64,000 bases of DNA from Nitrospira sp. CR1.1 (GCA_014055465.1 WIAF01000012.1:53796-117795); one strand, 5' to 3'; positions 1-8,905 are shown, counted from the stretch's first letter. The notes: generated by a model not told the origin, from the sequence alone. Made by a program: numbers and translations.

Positions 1-1
1 G

Positions 2-1039
2 TCGCTGGCCTCGCCGGACCGAAAAGTTCCGCTCATTGTGGCCGGTGGTTGTTCAGTACTCGCCCTGTCGGACGTATTTCTCGGGGTCACTCTGCCAAAT
101 GTTCCGCTCTGGATGGGGATCAGCAACCGGTTGTTTTGCCTGACGACGATATGGGGCCCGGTCATCTATTTCCTCCAGCGCCGGAAGACCGAAGAAGCGC
201 TTCGGAAGGCGCATGATGAGCTCGAGATTCGTGTCAGGGAACGCACTCGCGAGCTGGCTTCGGTCAATGAGGCGCTCGTCGAAGAAATCGGCGAACGGAT
301 GGAAACGGAACGATCACTTCGTGAGAGCGAAAAGTCATTGAAGGCGAGCGAGCAGGAGTTGCAGCAAAGCCGTGAAGAACTCCGATCTCTCGCGGGCCAA
401 CTTTTGAGGGCTCAAGAAGAGGAACGTCGCCGCATTGCGCGAGACCTGCATGACGACGTGAACCAACGGTTGGCCATGGTGGCGATGGATTTGCGGCGAA
501 TCGAGAAGGACGAGATCGGCGATAGAGCGGCCATCATGGGAATGATTTCATCGATCACCGAGAGGCTGACCAGGGTCTCGGACGATGTGAGACGGCTGGC
601 CTACCGCTTCCATCCCTCCATCCTGGATGATTTGGGGCTGACTAAAGCAGTCCGGCGGTTGGTCGATGATTTTTCCGCCAGCACGGGACTGGAAGCGGTG
701 TATGTGCACCGCGATCCCGTGACCCCAGTGCCGACCGACCTTGCGACGTGCGTATACCGGATTGCGCAGGAAAGCTTGACCAACGTGGCCCGTCATGCGC
801 ACGCATCGGAGGTAGAAGTAGAACTGATCTGCGACGAGGGGATGATCACCCTCTCGATTCGTGACAACGGGATCGGCTTCGATCTATCGCCAACGTCGCA
901 GGAGCGTGGGCGCCTCGGTCTATTGAGTATGAAAGAACGGGTACGACTGGTGCGGGGAACTTTAGATGTGATGGCAGCGCAGGGCTGCGGGACACATGTC
1001 GAAGTACACGTGCCGTTGTCAGGGAGTCATTATGGCTAA
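2..1039 (+). CDS. Sensor histidine kinase, NarL/DesK type (5' truncated)
   Basis: The reading frame is open to the window edge, so the N-terminus, probably with membrane spans, lies upstream; a GTG at 38 is only an internal candidate start. Counting from that GTG, a hydrophobic segment is at residues 31-46, then a long charged coiled coil (about 52-130), then a HisKA_3 dimerisation domain with phospho-acceptor His138 in the ARDLHDDVNQ motif, and a HATPase_c domain (about 230-333) with an N box (ESLTNVARHA) and DNGIGF G1 box. It should autophosphorylate and pass phosphate to the regulator that begins inside its last codons (8-base overlap). The signal is not deducible. Confidence 0.9.
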   Translation, partial: SLASPDRKVPLIVAGGCSVLALSDVFLGVTLPNVPLWMGISNRLFCLTTIWGPVIYFLQRRKTEEALRKAHDELEIRVRERTRELASVNEALVEEIGERMETERSLRESEKSLKASEQELQQSREELRSLAGQLLRAQEEERRRIARDLHDDVNQRLAMVAMDLRRIEKDEIGDRAAIMGMISSITERLTRVSDDVRRLAYRFHPSILDDLGLTKAVRRLVDDFSASTGLEAVYVHRDPVTPVPTDLATCVYRIAQESLTNVARHAHASEVEVELICDEGMITLSIRDNGIGFDLSPTSQERGRLGLLSMKERVRLVRGTLDVMAAQGCGTHVEVHVPLSGSHYG

Positions 1040-1676
1040 GCCGCGCGTGTTATTGGCCGACGACCATTCGTTAGTACTGGAGGGTTTTCGCCGCATTCTC
1101 GAGGCCCAATGCGAGCTCGTGGGCATGGTGGAGGATGGACGAGCGCTCCTTGAAGCGGCACGGAAGCTGGAGCCCGACATTGTCATTCTCGATGTATCCA
1201 TGCCGCTGTTGAACGGTATCGATGCGGCCACGCAGATGAAAAAAGTTCAGCCGTCGGTCAAGGTCATCTTTGTGACCATGCATTCCGATGCCGATTATGT
1301 GCGATCCGCCTTCGAAGCGGGAGCCTCGGGGTATCTGCTGAAGCGGTCCGCGGTCGATGAATTGGAGCAGGCGATTCGGGCGGTATGGGCCGGGCATACC
1401 TACATCACCCCCCTGATTGCCCAAGACCTGCTCGACGTATTGCTCACCACTGGATCAAGACACCCTCAACAGAAAAAAACGCTCACGTTTCGCCAGCGTG
1501 AGGTCTTACAGCTGTTGGCCGAGGGCCGGACGGTGAAGGAGATTGCTCTTCGGTTGAAGATTTCGACGAGGACGGTAGAGTTTCACAAGGCGCAGGTCAT
1601 GGAGCAGTTGAATCTGCGCACCACGGCAGATTTGATCAAATATGCACTGACGCATGGAGTGCTGGCCTCTTCGTAA
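1032..1676 (+). CDS. NarL/FixJ-family DNA-binding response regulator
   Basis: Two-domain response regulator of 214 residues. The receiver domain has the acidic pair in LLADDHS and phospho-acceptor Asp54 in VILDVSMPLLNG; the C-terminal half has a LuxR-type helix-turn-helix (LTFRQREVLQLLAEGRTVKE, then STRTVEFHKAQVMEQL). The ATG at 1032 is chosen because it begins the receiver fold directly; an in-frame start at 996 would add 12 residues with no family counterpart. It overlaps the kinase gene by 8 bases, so the two are translationally coupled and form one two-component system. Target genes are not evident. Confidence 0.92.
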   Translation: MAKPRVLLADDHSLVLEGFRRILEAQCELVGMVEDGRALLEAARKLEPDIVILDVSMPLLNGIDAATQMKKVQPSVKVIFVTMHSDADYVRSAFEAGASGYLLKRSAVDELEQAIRAVWAGHTYITPLIAQDLLDVLLTTGSRHPQQKKTLTFRQREVLQLLAEGRTVKEIALRLKISTRTVEFHKAQVMEQLNLRTTADLIKYALTHGVLASS

Positions 1677-1850
1677 CCCCCTCCCGAGGTCTCGCATAGA
1701 TTGCCGCAGTTTCTACCTCGTAATCTTCTGTTCAAAACTATCGGCCTTTACGAGTTCCCCATTCCAGAGAGGTGCCTTACAAGGGAAGTCCTGATGGAGG
1801 ACCCCTCGAAGGAGGGCCACTATATGCCGTAGGCACATGAAGTGTGACCA

Positions 1851-2066
1851 ATGAACCGGAATGAGTTTTTAGTCGCCTTGTTTGGTCGCCCGGTCTGGTT
1901 CCACTGCAAACGGTGCCAACGAGTGAAAGTGGTAGAGACGGAAGACGCCTCCAAGGAAACCTGGCAGGATCAAGCAGAGGCGATGGGAAGGTACGGGGTC
2001 TGCCCTGAAGACCTGTGGTGGTTTGATACCGTATGCGATCCGTGTCAGATCCGGCAAAGCCGCTGA
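1851..2066 (+). CDS. Small Cys-rich hypothetical protein
   Basis: 71 residues with two CxxC pairs (HCKRCQ near residue 20 and CDPC near the C-terminus), the arrangement of a small zinc-binding domain, and a Trp/acidic central stretch. No family is recognised. There is no strong Shine-Dalgarno sequence before this ATG, so the start is uncertain. It stands alone in a gene-poor stretch after the two-component system. It could be spurious, but the paired cysteines and balanced composition favour a real gene. Confidence 0.45.
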   Translation: MNRNEFLVALFGRPVWFHCKRCQRVKVVETEDASKETWQDQAEAMGRYGVCPEDLWWFDTVCDPCQIRQSR

Positions 2067-2550
2067 ATTCTGTTCTCTGTTCTTTTGTCCTGCCGACCTT
2101 GAAACGCCAGACAACGTCGAGCCGGATATTGTCTCCGAGTGCCGGTCTGTGCACGCCATCCGTCGATTTCGAACCAACCTTCATCAGGCAATCTCAGCCC
2201 GGGCCACGCGAGGATGTTTTGGTAGCCACCAACTGTGCTACTGCCAACCTGTCTCCATGAAGGGGGACACCCCGAGCCGCTGTGCCGGATTTGCGCTAGA
2301 AATCGTTCCATCCCGCTCTTCCGTTAGAGCCTATCGGACCATTGAAATCGAGTTAACGCTGGCAATATCAATGGATTGCGGGAAAACTACGCCTCAATCA
2401 AGCCCCTGCAAGGTTTCGGTTTTCAGAATTATCAAAGCGAGGGTGGCATTGAGGCAGACGAGGTGCGGGAGACGCCCTCGTAAGAGGCAATGGGGGGATG
2501 TCGCTGCCAATTATAGGATGTTTAAGAACCGGTTCAATATCTATTGATAC
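2067..2550. other. Gene-poor intergenic stretch
   Basis: No convincing gene, RNA or repeat is seen here. An open frame from 2023 to 2547 on the plus strand has irregular composition and no start signal. The 3' ends of the flanking genes converge on this segment. Confidence 0.4.
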
Positions 2551-3078
2551 CTACTGCGAACTACAAACCGGCACATCCTGGTCCTTTCGCTGATCCATTG
2601 GCCTACTGTTCACCTCTGTAACGGCAATGGAGACGCCAGTCTTATCTTGGACCGCCTGTTGCAACCGGGGAATCATCTTGCTCAGAAGAATGTGATAGAC
2701 ATCGGCATACCGTTCTTCAGTCACCTGCTCCAGAGTCAGCTGCGAAGATATGTCCCGCCAATTGCTTCCCACCTCATCTTTCATCAATTGCGAGGATGGA
2801 GACGGCTTTCCCTCCGACAAATCTGCTCGACTCGCGACAATATAGTACAGGGCTTCAACTGGCTGCCTGTCCTCGGTGCAAGCAACGGCCTTAAACACAC
2901 GGGTATCGCGCTCATCAAACGTCCCCGGTTGAGCTAGCCCGCCTCCTGTCCATGTCAGGGATAGCAAAACCAACCCGCTCCCAGTAAAGAGATAGCGACC
3001 CCATCGGCTTAGGCCGGACCGCTCCAGGATGGCGCTCACCGGTAATACACATGCACTGGAGAGAAGTGCTGTGCCCAT
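2551..3078 (-). CDS. Hypothetical exported or membrane-anchored protein
   Basis: 175 residues. A basic region (residues 19-28) precedes a hydrophobic segment at about 29-48 ending in GGGLAQP, which looks like a late signal peptide or membrane anchor; the remainder is a polar extracytoplasmic domain with no recognised motif, two Cys far apart and a QQAVQDKTGVSIAVTEVN stretch. The start at 3078 is preceded by AAAGGA at good spacing. It follows another minus-strand ORF by 12 bases, so the two may be cotranscribed. Function unknown. Confidence 0.6.
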   Translation of the reverse strand: MGTALLSSACVLPVSAILERSGLSRWGRYLFTGSGLVLLSLTWTGGGLAQPGTFDERDTRVFKAVACTEDRQPVEALYYIVASRADLSEGKPSPSSQLMKDEVGSNWRDISSQLTLEQVTEERYADVYHILLSKMIPRLQQAVQDKTGVSIAVTEVNSRPMDQRKDQDVPVCSSQ

Positions 3079-3090
3079 ACTGTTCCTTTC

Positions 3091-3378
3091 TCAAGCGCTC
3101 GGACCATTTCCGGCCTTGATGGTGACCTGTTTCATGTGGATGTCTTGTGCTCGGCCAATCACTAGACGAAGCTTCAATTGAGCGGCCTCGACATGAAAAA
3201 ACGCACCCCCGGGTCCTGTAGCCGAGGAACCGGACTGAAATAGCATGCAGCCTGCCGTCCCTTCGTTATACATGCCATGAGAACCAGATAGCGAAACGTT
3301 CGCGCAACATCCTGTTCCCGTGGCTGGAGGTAATGGGATCTGATAGCAGACAGCGGGTCGGTGATGCCTCTTGCTCAT
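3091..3378 (-). CDS. Hypothetical protein, possible partner of the downstream exported protein
   Basis: 95 residues, rich in Gly, Ser and Ala, with a Cys pair (TGCCANVSLSG) and a C-terminal amphipathic part (EAAQLKLRLVIGRAQDIHMKQ). No domain recognised. It ends 12 bases before the next minus-strand gene, suggesting one transcript. No strong ribosome binding site precedes the ATG, so the start and even the gene are uncertain. Confidence 0.4.
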   Translation of the reverse strand: MSKRHHRPAVCYQIPLPPATGTGCCANVSLSGSHGMYNEGTAGCMLFQSGSSATGPGGAFFHVEAAQLKLRLVIGRAQDIHMKQVTIKAGNGPSA

Positions 3379-3467
3379 TCAAGCCCAAATGAACCAACTT
3401 GCAAAGAATGGCCTCCCCTCCATTGTGTCCTCAACGCTCGTGACATCCCTTAGAAACAAGACTTTGC

Positions 3468-3944
3468 CTACCTGAGCAGATCAGTTGAGTGAACAGAAAA
3501 ATCGCTTACTATCTCACGCTGAAAGTAGGTGTAGCAGTTCACAAAGGCCGGACTTTCCGGAAAGACGCATAGTACGCCAACCAGTTGCCCGCACAACAAT
3601 GCCCAGTGCGCAGCGAAGAGCGCTGATTGAATTGGGCAGAGTCCTTTATTGCGCAATGAAGCGAGCGAGGCGCCGGAAAACACGACTGTCAGGCTTTGGA
3701 TGGAAGGTCCATAGCTGCACACATATTCATGCGTGGTAGCAAATAACAGGCGAATTCCTTCTAATGACCGATATCCGCTATGTCGGCAGACCGGACACAC
3801 CAGGGCGCACAGTCCCAAGCCAGTCAGAGACCGCATTCTGGAATCCGGTTCCATTTTTCCATCACAGCCCGGTCCCGGACAGAGCGGTGTTTTGCTCTGC
3901 AGGATCGACGTCACTTTCGCCGGGTGCACGGGAAATTCCGCCAT
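3468..3944 (-). CDS. Cys-rich hypothetical protein
   Basis: The ATG at 3944 is preceded by a clear GGAGG six bases upstream, which argues for a real gene starting here rather than at the longer open frame to 4124. The 158-residue product starts MAEFPVHPAKVTSIL and carries CPGPGC, then CPVCRHSGYRS, a zinc-ribbon-like arrangement, followed by a mostly hydrophobic C-terminal half that looks atypical and could result from a frameshift or read-through after the ribbon. No homologous family is recognised. Confidence 0.45.
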   Translation of the reverse strand: MAEFPVHPAKVTSILQSKTPLCPGPGCDGKMEPDSRMRSLTGLGLCALVCPVCRHSGYRSLEGIRLLFATTHEYVCSYGPSIQSLTVVFSGASLASLRNKGLCPIQSALFAAHWALLCGQLVGVLCVFPESPAFVNCYTYFQREIVSDFSVHSTDLLR

Positions 3945-4194
3945 GATCACCCTCCAGGCATAGTGTCCACGCCTCGAGTCGGCTTTTGTTACACTAGGGT
4001 GAAACGATATGGAGGGAAACCCCACTAGGCAGTCCCCTAGCTTTCTGATCGCTCGCCCCCGCTTATCAGTGAACACGCTGGAGCAGATGGGATAACCACG
4101 CGCAGGGGAAAAAGATAATTTCAATCACTCGACTATAGTCGCCGGAATTCGCCCCTCGCTGCTGGCCGGAAGAATTGATGTCACGAAAGAGGTC

Positions 4195-4449
4195 GTGAGC
4201 GGCCGTCTCGTGCCGTCATCGAGCAGCACACGTCTCACGGATGGGCATTTTACTATTGACCGACTGATAGGGAGGCTTGAGAAGGCGTTGGACCAGGCGT
4301 TGTATGACAGTTATCACCGTCTGTGGGGGACAGGTGATATGCCCCTGAAATTCGGTCCGGAAAGAGATTGTTCAAAACTACTCGATTATGAATGGCGGCT
4401 GGAAGAACGGCTTCGATCGCACCAGGCGCCCTCCGGTATCTGCCAATAA
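4195..4449 (+). CDS. Short hypothetical protein
   Basis: 84 residues from a GTG start. The middle (FTIDRLIGRLEKALDQALYD) and the C-terminal part (LLDYEWRLEERLRSH) are predicted amphipathic helices. GAGG is present but only two bases from the GTG, so the start is doubtful. No family recognised; might be a small helical regulatory or toxin/antitoxin-like protein, but nothing supports a specific role. Confidence 0.3.
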   Translation: MSGRLVPSSSSTRLTDGHFTIDRLIGRLEKALDQALYDSYHRLWGTGDMPLKFGPERDCSKLLDYEWRLEERLRSHQAPSGICQ

Positions 4450-4879
4450 CACGCGAACACCTTGCCTAATGAAGTATTGCGGCAAGGTTTACTGCCCATC
4501 TGTCACGCTGATTCAATGCGCCACTGTCTCGCCTCAATCCGTGCTATGTGGAGCGGGAATCGATCACGGTGGAAATGTACACTCACGCAGCTCTTGGTAG
4601 AACAATCCCTGCGCTGTGCCTGGTACCGGATGCATTCATATTCAACACCTTCCTTTCCGGCTCTCTGCGGAAATGCCTACAACGGAACGGTCTCTGATGT
4701 ATGGATCCTTCCACGGCGCATCCATTTACCGACGCTCCTAGCTATCCATGAGCCCTTCTTCTGCACTCGCCGATTCACGGCTGCGACGGACATTTGGCGC
4801 GCCGGTCTTGCAACGTGATCCGGCGATTTCACGACGAACCAGCATGTATAAGACGGGCTAAAGGAGTCCGTGGCTGCCG
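4450..4879. other. Intergenic stretch containing repeat copy C
   Basis: No convincing gene. The right part carries the shortest copy of a dispersed repeat (see 4750-4843). The remainder shows nothing recognisable. Confidence 0.4.
4750..4843 (-). repeat. Dispersed intergenic repeat, copy C (internally deleted)
   Basis: Read on the minus strand this matches copies at about 12.7 kb and 41.4 kb. The shared left block contains GGTTCGTCGTG, then AATCGCCG and TCACGTTGC.AGACCGGCGC; the right block contains GTCCGT.GCAGCCG.GAATCGGC.AGTGC. Relative to the 12.7-kb copy the GC-rich middle of about 80 bases is missing. All three copies lie outside recognised genes. Confidence 0.65.
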
Positions 4880-5656
4880 CTACTTTTTAGCAGCAGGGCG
4901 AGTATTCCGGAAATCGACTGGAACAGCTACGGACTCCAGCCGCAACGGCTTCGAGTGGATAGCCAACAACACCGCCTTCCCCGGGGTCGCCTGGTAATTC
5001 CCGCGAAAGCTCTTGTAGTAAATCATCACCTTTCGGACATAGTCGCGGGTTTCGGGGTAGGGCGGGATGGCGTGATATCGCTCCACCCGTCGTTCACCCG
5101 CATTGTAGGCCGCCACTGCTAATCGTACATTCCCGTTAAAACGATCCAGCAAATACCGCAAATGTCGCGCGCCGCCGCGAATATTGTCCCCGGTATCGTA
5201 CAAATTCTGCACACCGTGACGAATGGCCGTTTCGGGAATTAACTGCATGAGACCCACCGCTCCGGCCCGCGAAATGACGGTGGGGTTAAAGTCCGACTCT
5301 GCCTTGATCACGGCCAGCAGCAGGGCCGGATGCAGCTGAAACTGCCAGGCATAGCGCTCCACGGCGTCCTGTACTTCTTCCGCAGGCACTCGATGCGATA
5401 GCCGGTTGGCCTGCAATTCGGCCGGACGAAAGCGCCGGTCAGTGGGAACATTCGTCATCTCGAACAGGCCGTTCGCTCCCACATAGCCGTAGATATCGCT
5501 TTCTCCGAAGGCGGACTCACCTATCATCAGCACACTCGCTATCGCCAATGAACACGCCCAGGAGACGGATGCCCGACCGTCTCCATTCGGACGATGATCG
5601 GGGAGATGTGTGCGTTGACAAGCGCGCCCGTTCCGAGCTGAGTGTTCGTTGGCCAT
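4880..5656 (-). CDS. Lytic transglycosylase (SLT domain) with DUF4124-like N-terminus
   Basis: Periplasmic peptidoglycan-cleaving enzyme forming 1,6-anhydro-muramyl ends. The ATG at 5656 is selected because GGAGG lies four bases upstream; a longer frame to 5683 lacks this. Of 258 residues, 31-51 form a signal/anchor segment, about 55-75 resemble the DUF4124 strand module (DIYGYVGANGLFEMTNVP), and 95-225 are the SLT domain with catalytic Glu120 (IKAESDFNP), AVGLMQLIPETA and AYNAGE motifs. Monocistronic, facing a convergent gene-poor region. A role in wall remodelling or recycling fits with anmK 4 kb away, but they are not linked in an operon. Confidence 0.9.
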   Translation of the reverse strand: MANEHSARNGRACQRTHLPDHRPNGDGRASVSWACSLAIASVLMIGESAFGESDIYGYVGANGLFEMTNVPTDRRFRPAELQANRLSHRVPAEEVQDAVERYAWQFQLHPALLLAVIKAESDFNPTVISRAGAVGLMQLIPETAIRHGVQNLYDTGDNIRGGARHLRYLLDRFNGNVRLAVAAYNAGERRVERYHAIPPYPETRDYVRKVMIYYKSFRGNYQATPGKAVLLAIHSKPLRLESVAVPVDFRNTRPAAKK

Positions 5657-6239
5657 ACGTCCTCCCCGTCCCCTGCCGTTCATGTGGTGGGGACTTCAGA
5701 GCGTTGCGAACCAGTCATGCTCCCGCAGAATTCATGCCACTTCGTCGCTCGCACAAAAACGTTCAGCGCCAATAACTTCGCGTGGTTAGGTCAAGGGTTT
5801 CCAGCCACAATGTCGCTCCGACACGAAGGATCCTGAGACGGGCCGTTTTGGGGCACCACCTGGCCGTATTTTGGTCATCAGTTCGTCCCGGTCCGTCGCA
5901 GGAGAGAGGCGAAATCGGCAGTGACGTGAGATGAACGAGCAGGGCCATCACGACAGCGTGGCCCATTTCCTCGACACCATGATCACGCGAGGAAGCAGGC
6001 TATTGTTTGACGGTTCGACGCGACATGCTAGAATCCCCGTCGAGCCGGTCCTTCAACTGTAGGAAACCATGGGCCGGGAGAGATCCCGCTCTGAATCCGA
6101 GTCCAGTCTTGCCATTCACATATGATGAGCGCGACCCTGCCGGACCTCATGGCTGATCGTTTGGCGACGATCTCTACGCCACAGCACCTCCGCGTCAGCC
6201 CATCACAGTTGGCTACGATTCGAACCTGAGCGCCGCCGC
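5657..6239. other. Intergenic region with promoter and leader of the GGDEF regulator
   Basis: About 580 bases between divergent genes. The first 340 bases hold nothing recognised. A good sigma-70-like promoter is at 6007-6034. The roughly 200-base leader after it contains short plus-strand ORFs (for example ATG 6123 to a stop near 6230, 35 codons), which could be leader peptides but have no family support. Confidence 0.4.
6007..6034 (+). promoter_or_regulatory. Sigma-70-like promoter upstream of the GGDEF response regulator
   Basis: TTGACG at 6007-6012 and TAGAAT at 6029-6034 separated by 16 bases, each five of six matches to consensus. It points to the regulator gene at 6240 and would give a leader of about 200 bases. 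Confidence 0.5.
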
Positions 6240-7169
6240 ATGATTAAACTGCTGCTGGTGGAAGACAATTCCGTCGATGCGCAACTGACGCAGGATCTCC
6301 TTGCCGAATGGTCGCTGGACCGATTCGAGATTACGCATGCTTCCATTCTGGCGGATGGCCTAGCCCGATTGAGCCGGGAGCGATTCGATGTCGTCCTCCT
6401 CGATCTGTCGCTCCCGGACACGCATGGCCTGGCCACGGTGACGCAGGTGCTGGCAACCAGCCCTGATGTCCCGGTCGTCGTATTGAGCGGCCACGATGAC
6501 CATCCGCTCGCGCTACAGGCGCTCCAGCACGGCGCGCAGGATTACTTAGTCAAGGGAGACGGCGGGGCTGAGTTTCTTGCACGTTCGATACTCTATGCCA
6601 TCGAACGCAAAAAGGCGCAGGAACGGCTGACCTACCTTGCGCAACACGATGCGCTCACCGGCTTAATCAATCGGGCGCTGTTTCGTGACCGCTTGATCCA
6701 TGCCATGGCGCGCAGCAAGCGGAAAGACCAGCCCCTCGCGGTGATGCTCCTCGATCTGGATCGTTTCAAAGCCGTCAACGACACGCTCGGGCACGATATC
6801 GGCGATGAGTTACTGAAAGAGGTTGCGACACGATTGATGGAATGCGTGCGGGAGGTCGATACGGTCGCCCGCATGGGCGGCGATGAATTTACCGCCATCC
6901 TGGAAGGCATTTCAGGCGAAGACGATGTGCTGGTCGTCGCGAAGCGAATCGTGGAATCGATCGGCGCGCCGTTTCAGATCGGGTCGCATCGCATCTCGAT
7001 CGGCGTGAGTATCGGCATCACTCTCTACCCGTTGGATGATGAAGATCTCGATGAACTACTGAGGCACGCCGACAAAGCCATGTACGCCGCCAAACAGCAA
7101 GGCGGAGGCCGGTATCATTTTCATTCACCGGCCGGCCATTCTCCCGGCGTTCCCACTCCAATCCCGTAA
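6240..7169 (+). CDS. Response regulator with diguanylate cyclase (GGDEF) output
   Basis: 309 residues. Residues 1-120 are a receiver domain with Asp55 (VVLLDLSLPDTHG) and Lys in DYLVKG; residues about 130-295 are a GGDEF domain with an intact GGDEF signature at 213-217 and an intact inhibitory I-site, R204xxD207, five residues before it. It should make cyclic-di-GMP from two GTP on phosphorylation by an unlinked kinase, subject to product inhibition. No EAL domain. The PilZ protein at 16.5 kb is a plausible but unproven c-di-GMP effector in the same region. Promoter at 6007-6034. Confidence 0.93.
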   Translation: MIKLLLVEDNSVDAQLTQDLLAEWSLDRFEITHASILADGLARLSRERFDVVLLDLSLPDTHGLATVTQVLATSPDVPVVVLSGHDDHPLALQALQHGAQDYLVKGDGGAEFLARSILYAIERKKAQERLTYLAQHDALTGLINRALFRDRLIHAMARSKRKDQPLAVMLLDLDRFKAVNDTLGHDIGDELLKEVATRLMECVREVDTVARMGGDEFTAILEGISGEDDVLVVAKRIVESIGAPFQIGSHRISIGVSIGITLYPLDDEDLDELLRHADKAMYAAKQQGGGRYHFHSPAGHSPGVPTPIP

Positions 7170-7233
7170 ACAGGCTGCGCAACGCCTTCGTCCATCAGCC
7201 GCACATCGACTCCACGGAAACGCCATCGCGCCG

Positions 7234-8067
7234 CTACCGCCCGATATCGGCAAGGGGTTGCTCCGTCACCACCAACGAGCCGCGAGGATTGGGCAGGAAG
7301 ACGTTCGTCACGACCAATTCCTCCTGTGATGGAGTCGGATGCGAGTCCGGGGTCATCACGAGTCCCCAGTGCTGGTTGTCGCGACAGACATTATCCAGGA
7401 GGAGGGCCTCTGCATGATGGAAGAGGAGCATCCCGCTCAGCATGTTGCTGTGACACACATTCCGGACGCACTCCGGATGGCTTCCCGGATCCCGCACCGC
7501 CAAACCGAAGTGGTGGTTGCCGTAACACACATTTTGCGCCACCCGCGGCTGCGCGCCCGCAAACACAAAGATGCCGCTTTCCCGATTGGAACAGACTTCA
7601 TTATCGATAAACGTCGGTCTGGCCTCGGGACCATAGATCACCACCCCGGACAGGATGCCTTCCATAGCCCGGCACTGTGTAATCGTGCATACCGAGTCTA
7701 AAACATTCATGGCGGAGTGCTGATCGCTGCCCACATACCGGAAAGTAATTCCGGTAATCATGCCATTGGGCACCCGTTGCAAATAGAGCGGTCCCCCGCG
7801 ACGACTATAAATTTGCACCTGGTCTCGACCCGCCCCGACCAGGAGCACCGGCTTATCAGCGACAAATACCTTATCTTCATAGACACCGGGGCGAATAAAC
7901 ACCTGGTCATCGTCACCGGCGTCCTTGAGCGCCGCGCTGGGACGACTGTAGGCAGCGGGATCCCGGGCATCGACAATCAGCGTCTTCCCGCCTTTTGGAT
8001 TGGGTGGGGGTTGGGTGAGGAGGTCCTTCGATACGCCGGTTGAACCAGGCTTGTGTGGTCTATCCAT
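7234..8067 (-). CDS. Right-handed parallel beta-helix protein (NosD/PbH1-like)
   Basis: 277 residues with no signal peptide. After an N-terminal entry (VDARDPAAYSRPSAALKDAG, a common start of beta-helix proteins) come successive coils of 22-24 residues. Four of them share an N-x-C-x-x-N or N-V-C-x-x-N turn: Cys159, Cys181, Cys205 and Cys228, each followed by a Gly five to seven residues later, so Cys and Asn should stack in ladders along one edge. Such folds are carbohydrate-active or structural; no catalytic set is visible. Monocistronic and convergent with the GGDEF gene. Confidence 0.75.
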   Translation of the reverse strand: MDRPHKPGSTGVSKDLLTQPPPNPKGGKTLIVDARDPAAYSRPSAALKDAGDDDQVFIRPGVYEDKVFVADKPVLLVGAGRDQVQIYSRRGGPLYLQRVPNGMITGITFRYVGSDQHSAMNVLDSVCTITQCRAMEGILSGVVIYGPEARPTFIDNEVCSNRESGIFVFAGAQPRVAQNVCYGNHHFGLAVRDPGSHPECVRNVCHSNMLSGMLLFHHAEALLLDNVCRDNQHWGLVMTPDSHPTPSQEELVVTNVFLPNPRGSLVVTEQPLADIGR

Positions 8068-8383
8068 ACGACCGTCTCAATCCTCTCTGAACTTGCGCTG
8101 GCCAAGTCAATCACAACAACATGGGGAATACTAGCCGACAACGACCGACCACGTTCCGTCTGTCAACCTGTCTGTCGTTACCCTCACGACCGGTCCTTTC
8201 CGTACAATCCTGTGTGCTTTCCGCACAGGATTTTCTGAGCTCTTCGCCACTCCGATCGCGCCAACCCTACAATTTCACAGCAGGTTCTTCGATCGTCTCC
8301 GGCTGGTGCGGTTCTTTCATATCGACGGCCACGACAACGGACCGGCTCCGGGCACTGCCACCACGAAAGAAAGAGGGGCTGCG
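8068..8383. other. Intergenic region between divergent genes with a perfect hairpin
   Basis: About 315 bases. It contains an inverted repeat at 8206-8232 followed by TTTT. Otherwise nothing recognised; short ORFs here have no start signals or family similarity. Confidence 0.35.
8206..8232 (+). terminator. Hairpin with 9-bp perfect arms and T-run
   Basis: AATCCTGTG at 8206-8214 and CACAGGATT at 8224-8232 are exact reverse complements around a 9-base loop, with TTTT at 8231-8234. It has the form of a weak intrinsic terminator on the plus strand, but no plus-strand gene ends just upstream, so it may instead be a leader structure or operator for the gene at 8384. Confidence 0.35.
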
Positions 8384-8905
8384 ATGACCATGGTTCAACT
8401 CACCCTTGGTAAGATGCGAGGCATCGGTGCCGCAATGGTGTTGTTCGGCATACTGGCGAGCGCTTCCGACCTGTTCGCAGCGCAGCCCCAGCCGCCAGAT
8501 GCCTCACGCCGCCTGTATGATCGCGTAATGGAAGAGTTTCGTCATAAAGACTATGTCGCAGCGCTCGCCGGGTTTCGGTTCTTCCTCGAACTCCATGGGC
8601 GATCCTCTTTATCCGCCAATGCGCAATATTGGATGGGTGAATGCCAGTACCGCATGGGACGGCACGACGAAGCGCTGGGATCGTTCTTCAGGCTCATTTC
8701 AGATTATCCCATGAGCCAGAAACTTGCGGCTTCGACTCTCAAAATCGGACAAATTTACACGAAGCAGGGCGACCTTGAAAACGCCCGCATGATGTATGAG
8801 CGGGTGACGGGCCAGTATCCCGAGAGCCCGGAAGCTGAAGTCGCTCGCAAGGCCATAGACGCCGCTGCCGCTAAGGGAGAACCCATCGCGGCTGAACCGA
8901 ATTGA
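8384..8905 (+). CDS. Exported TPR protein, YbgF/CpoB C-terminal-domain type
   Basis: The ATG at 8384 follows AGAGGGG and begins a signal peptide (hydrophobic 13-28, ending LFAAQP), so the longer frame from 8306 is not used. The mature part has three tetratricopeptide-like units (DYVAALAGFRFFLELHG; SANAQYWMGECQYRMGRHDE; STLKIGQIYTKQGDLENA) typical of the C-terminal domain of CpoB/YbgF, a periplasmic partner of Tol-Pal and PBP1B. The N-terminal coiled coil of CpoB is absent and no tol or pal genes are adjacent, so it is a CpoB-like TPR protein rather than a certain orthologue. Confidence 0.75.
   Translation: MTMVQLTLGKMRGIGAAMVLFGILASASDLFAAQPQPPDASRRLYDRVMEEFRHKDYVAALAGFRFFLELHGRSSLSANAQYWMGECQYRMGRHDEALGSFFRLISDYPMSQKLAASTLKIGQIYTKQGDLENARMMYERVTGQYPESPEAEVARKAIDAAAAKGEPIAAEPN

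Noticed and set aside
2023..2547. 174-codon plus-strand open frame
   Set aside because: Poor start, irregular composition with scattered Cys, no recognisable motif; it overlaps the end of the small Cys-rich gene in another frame.
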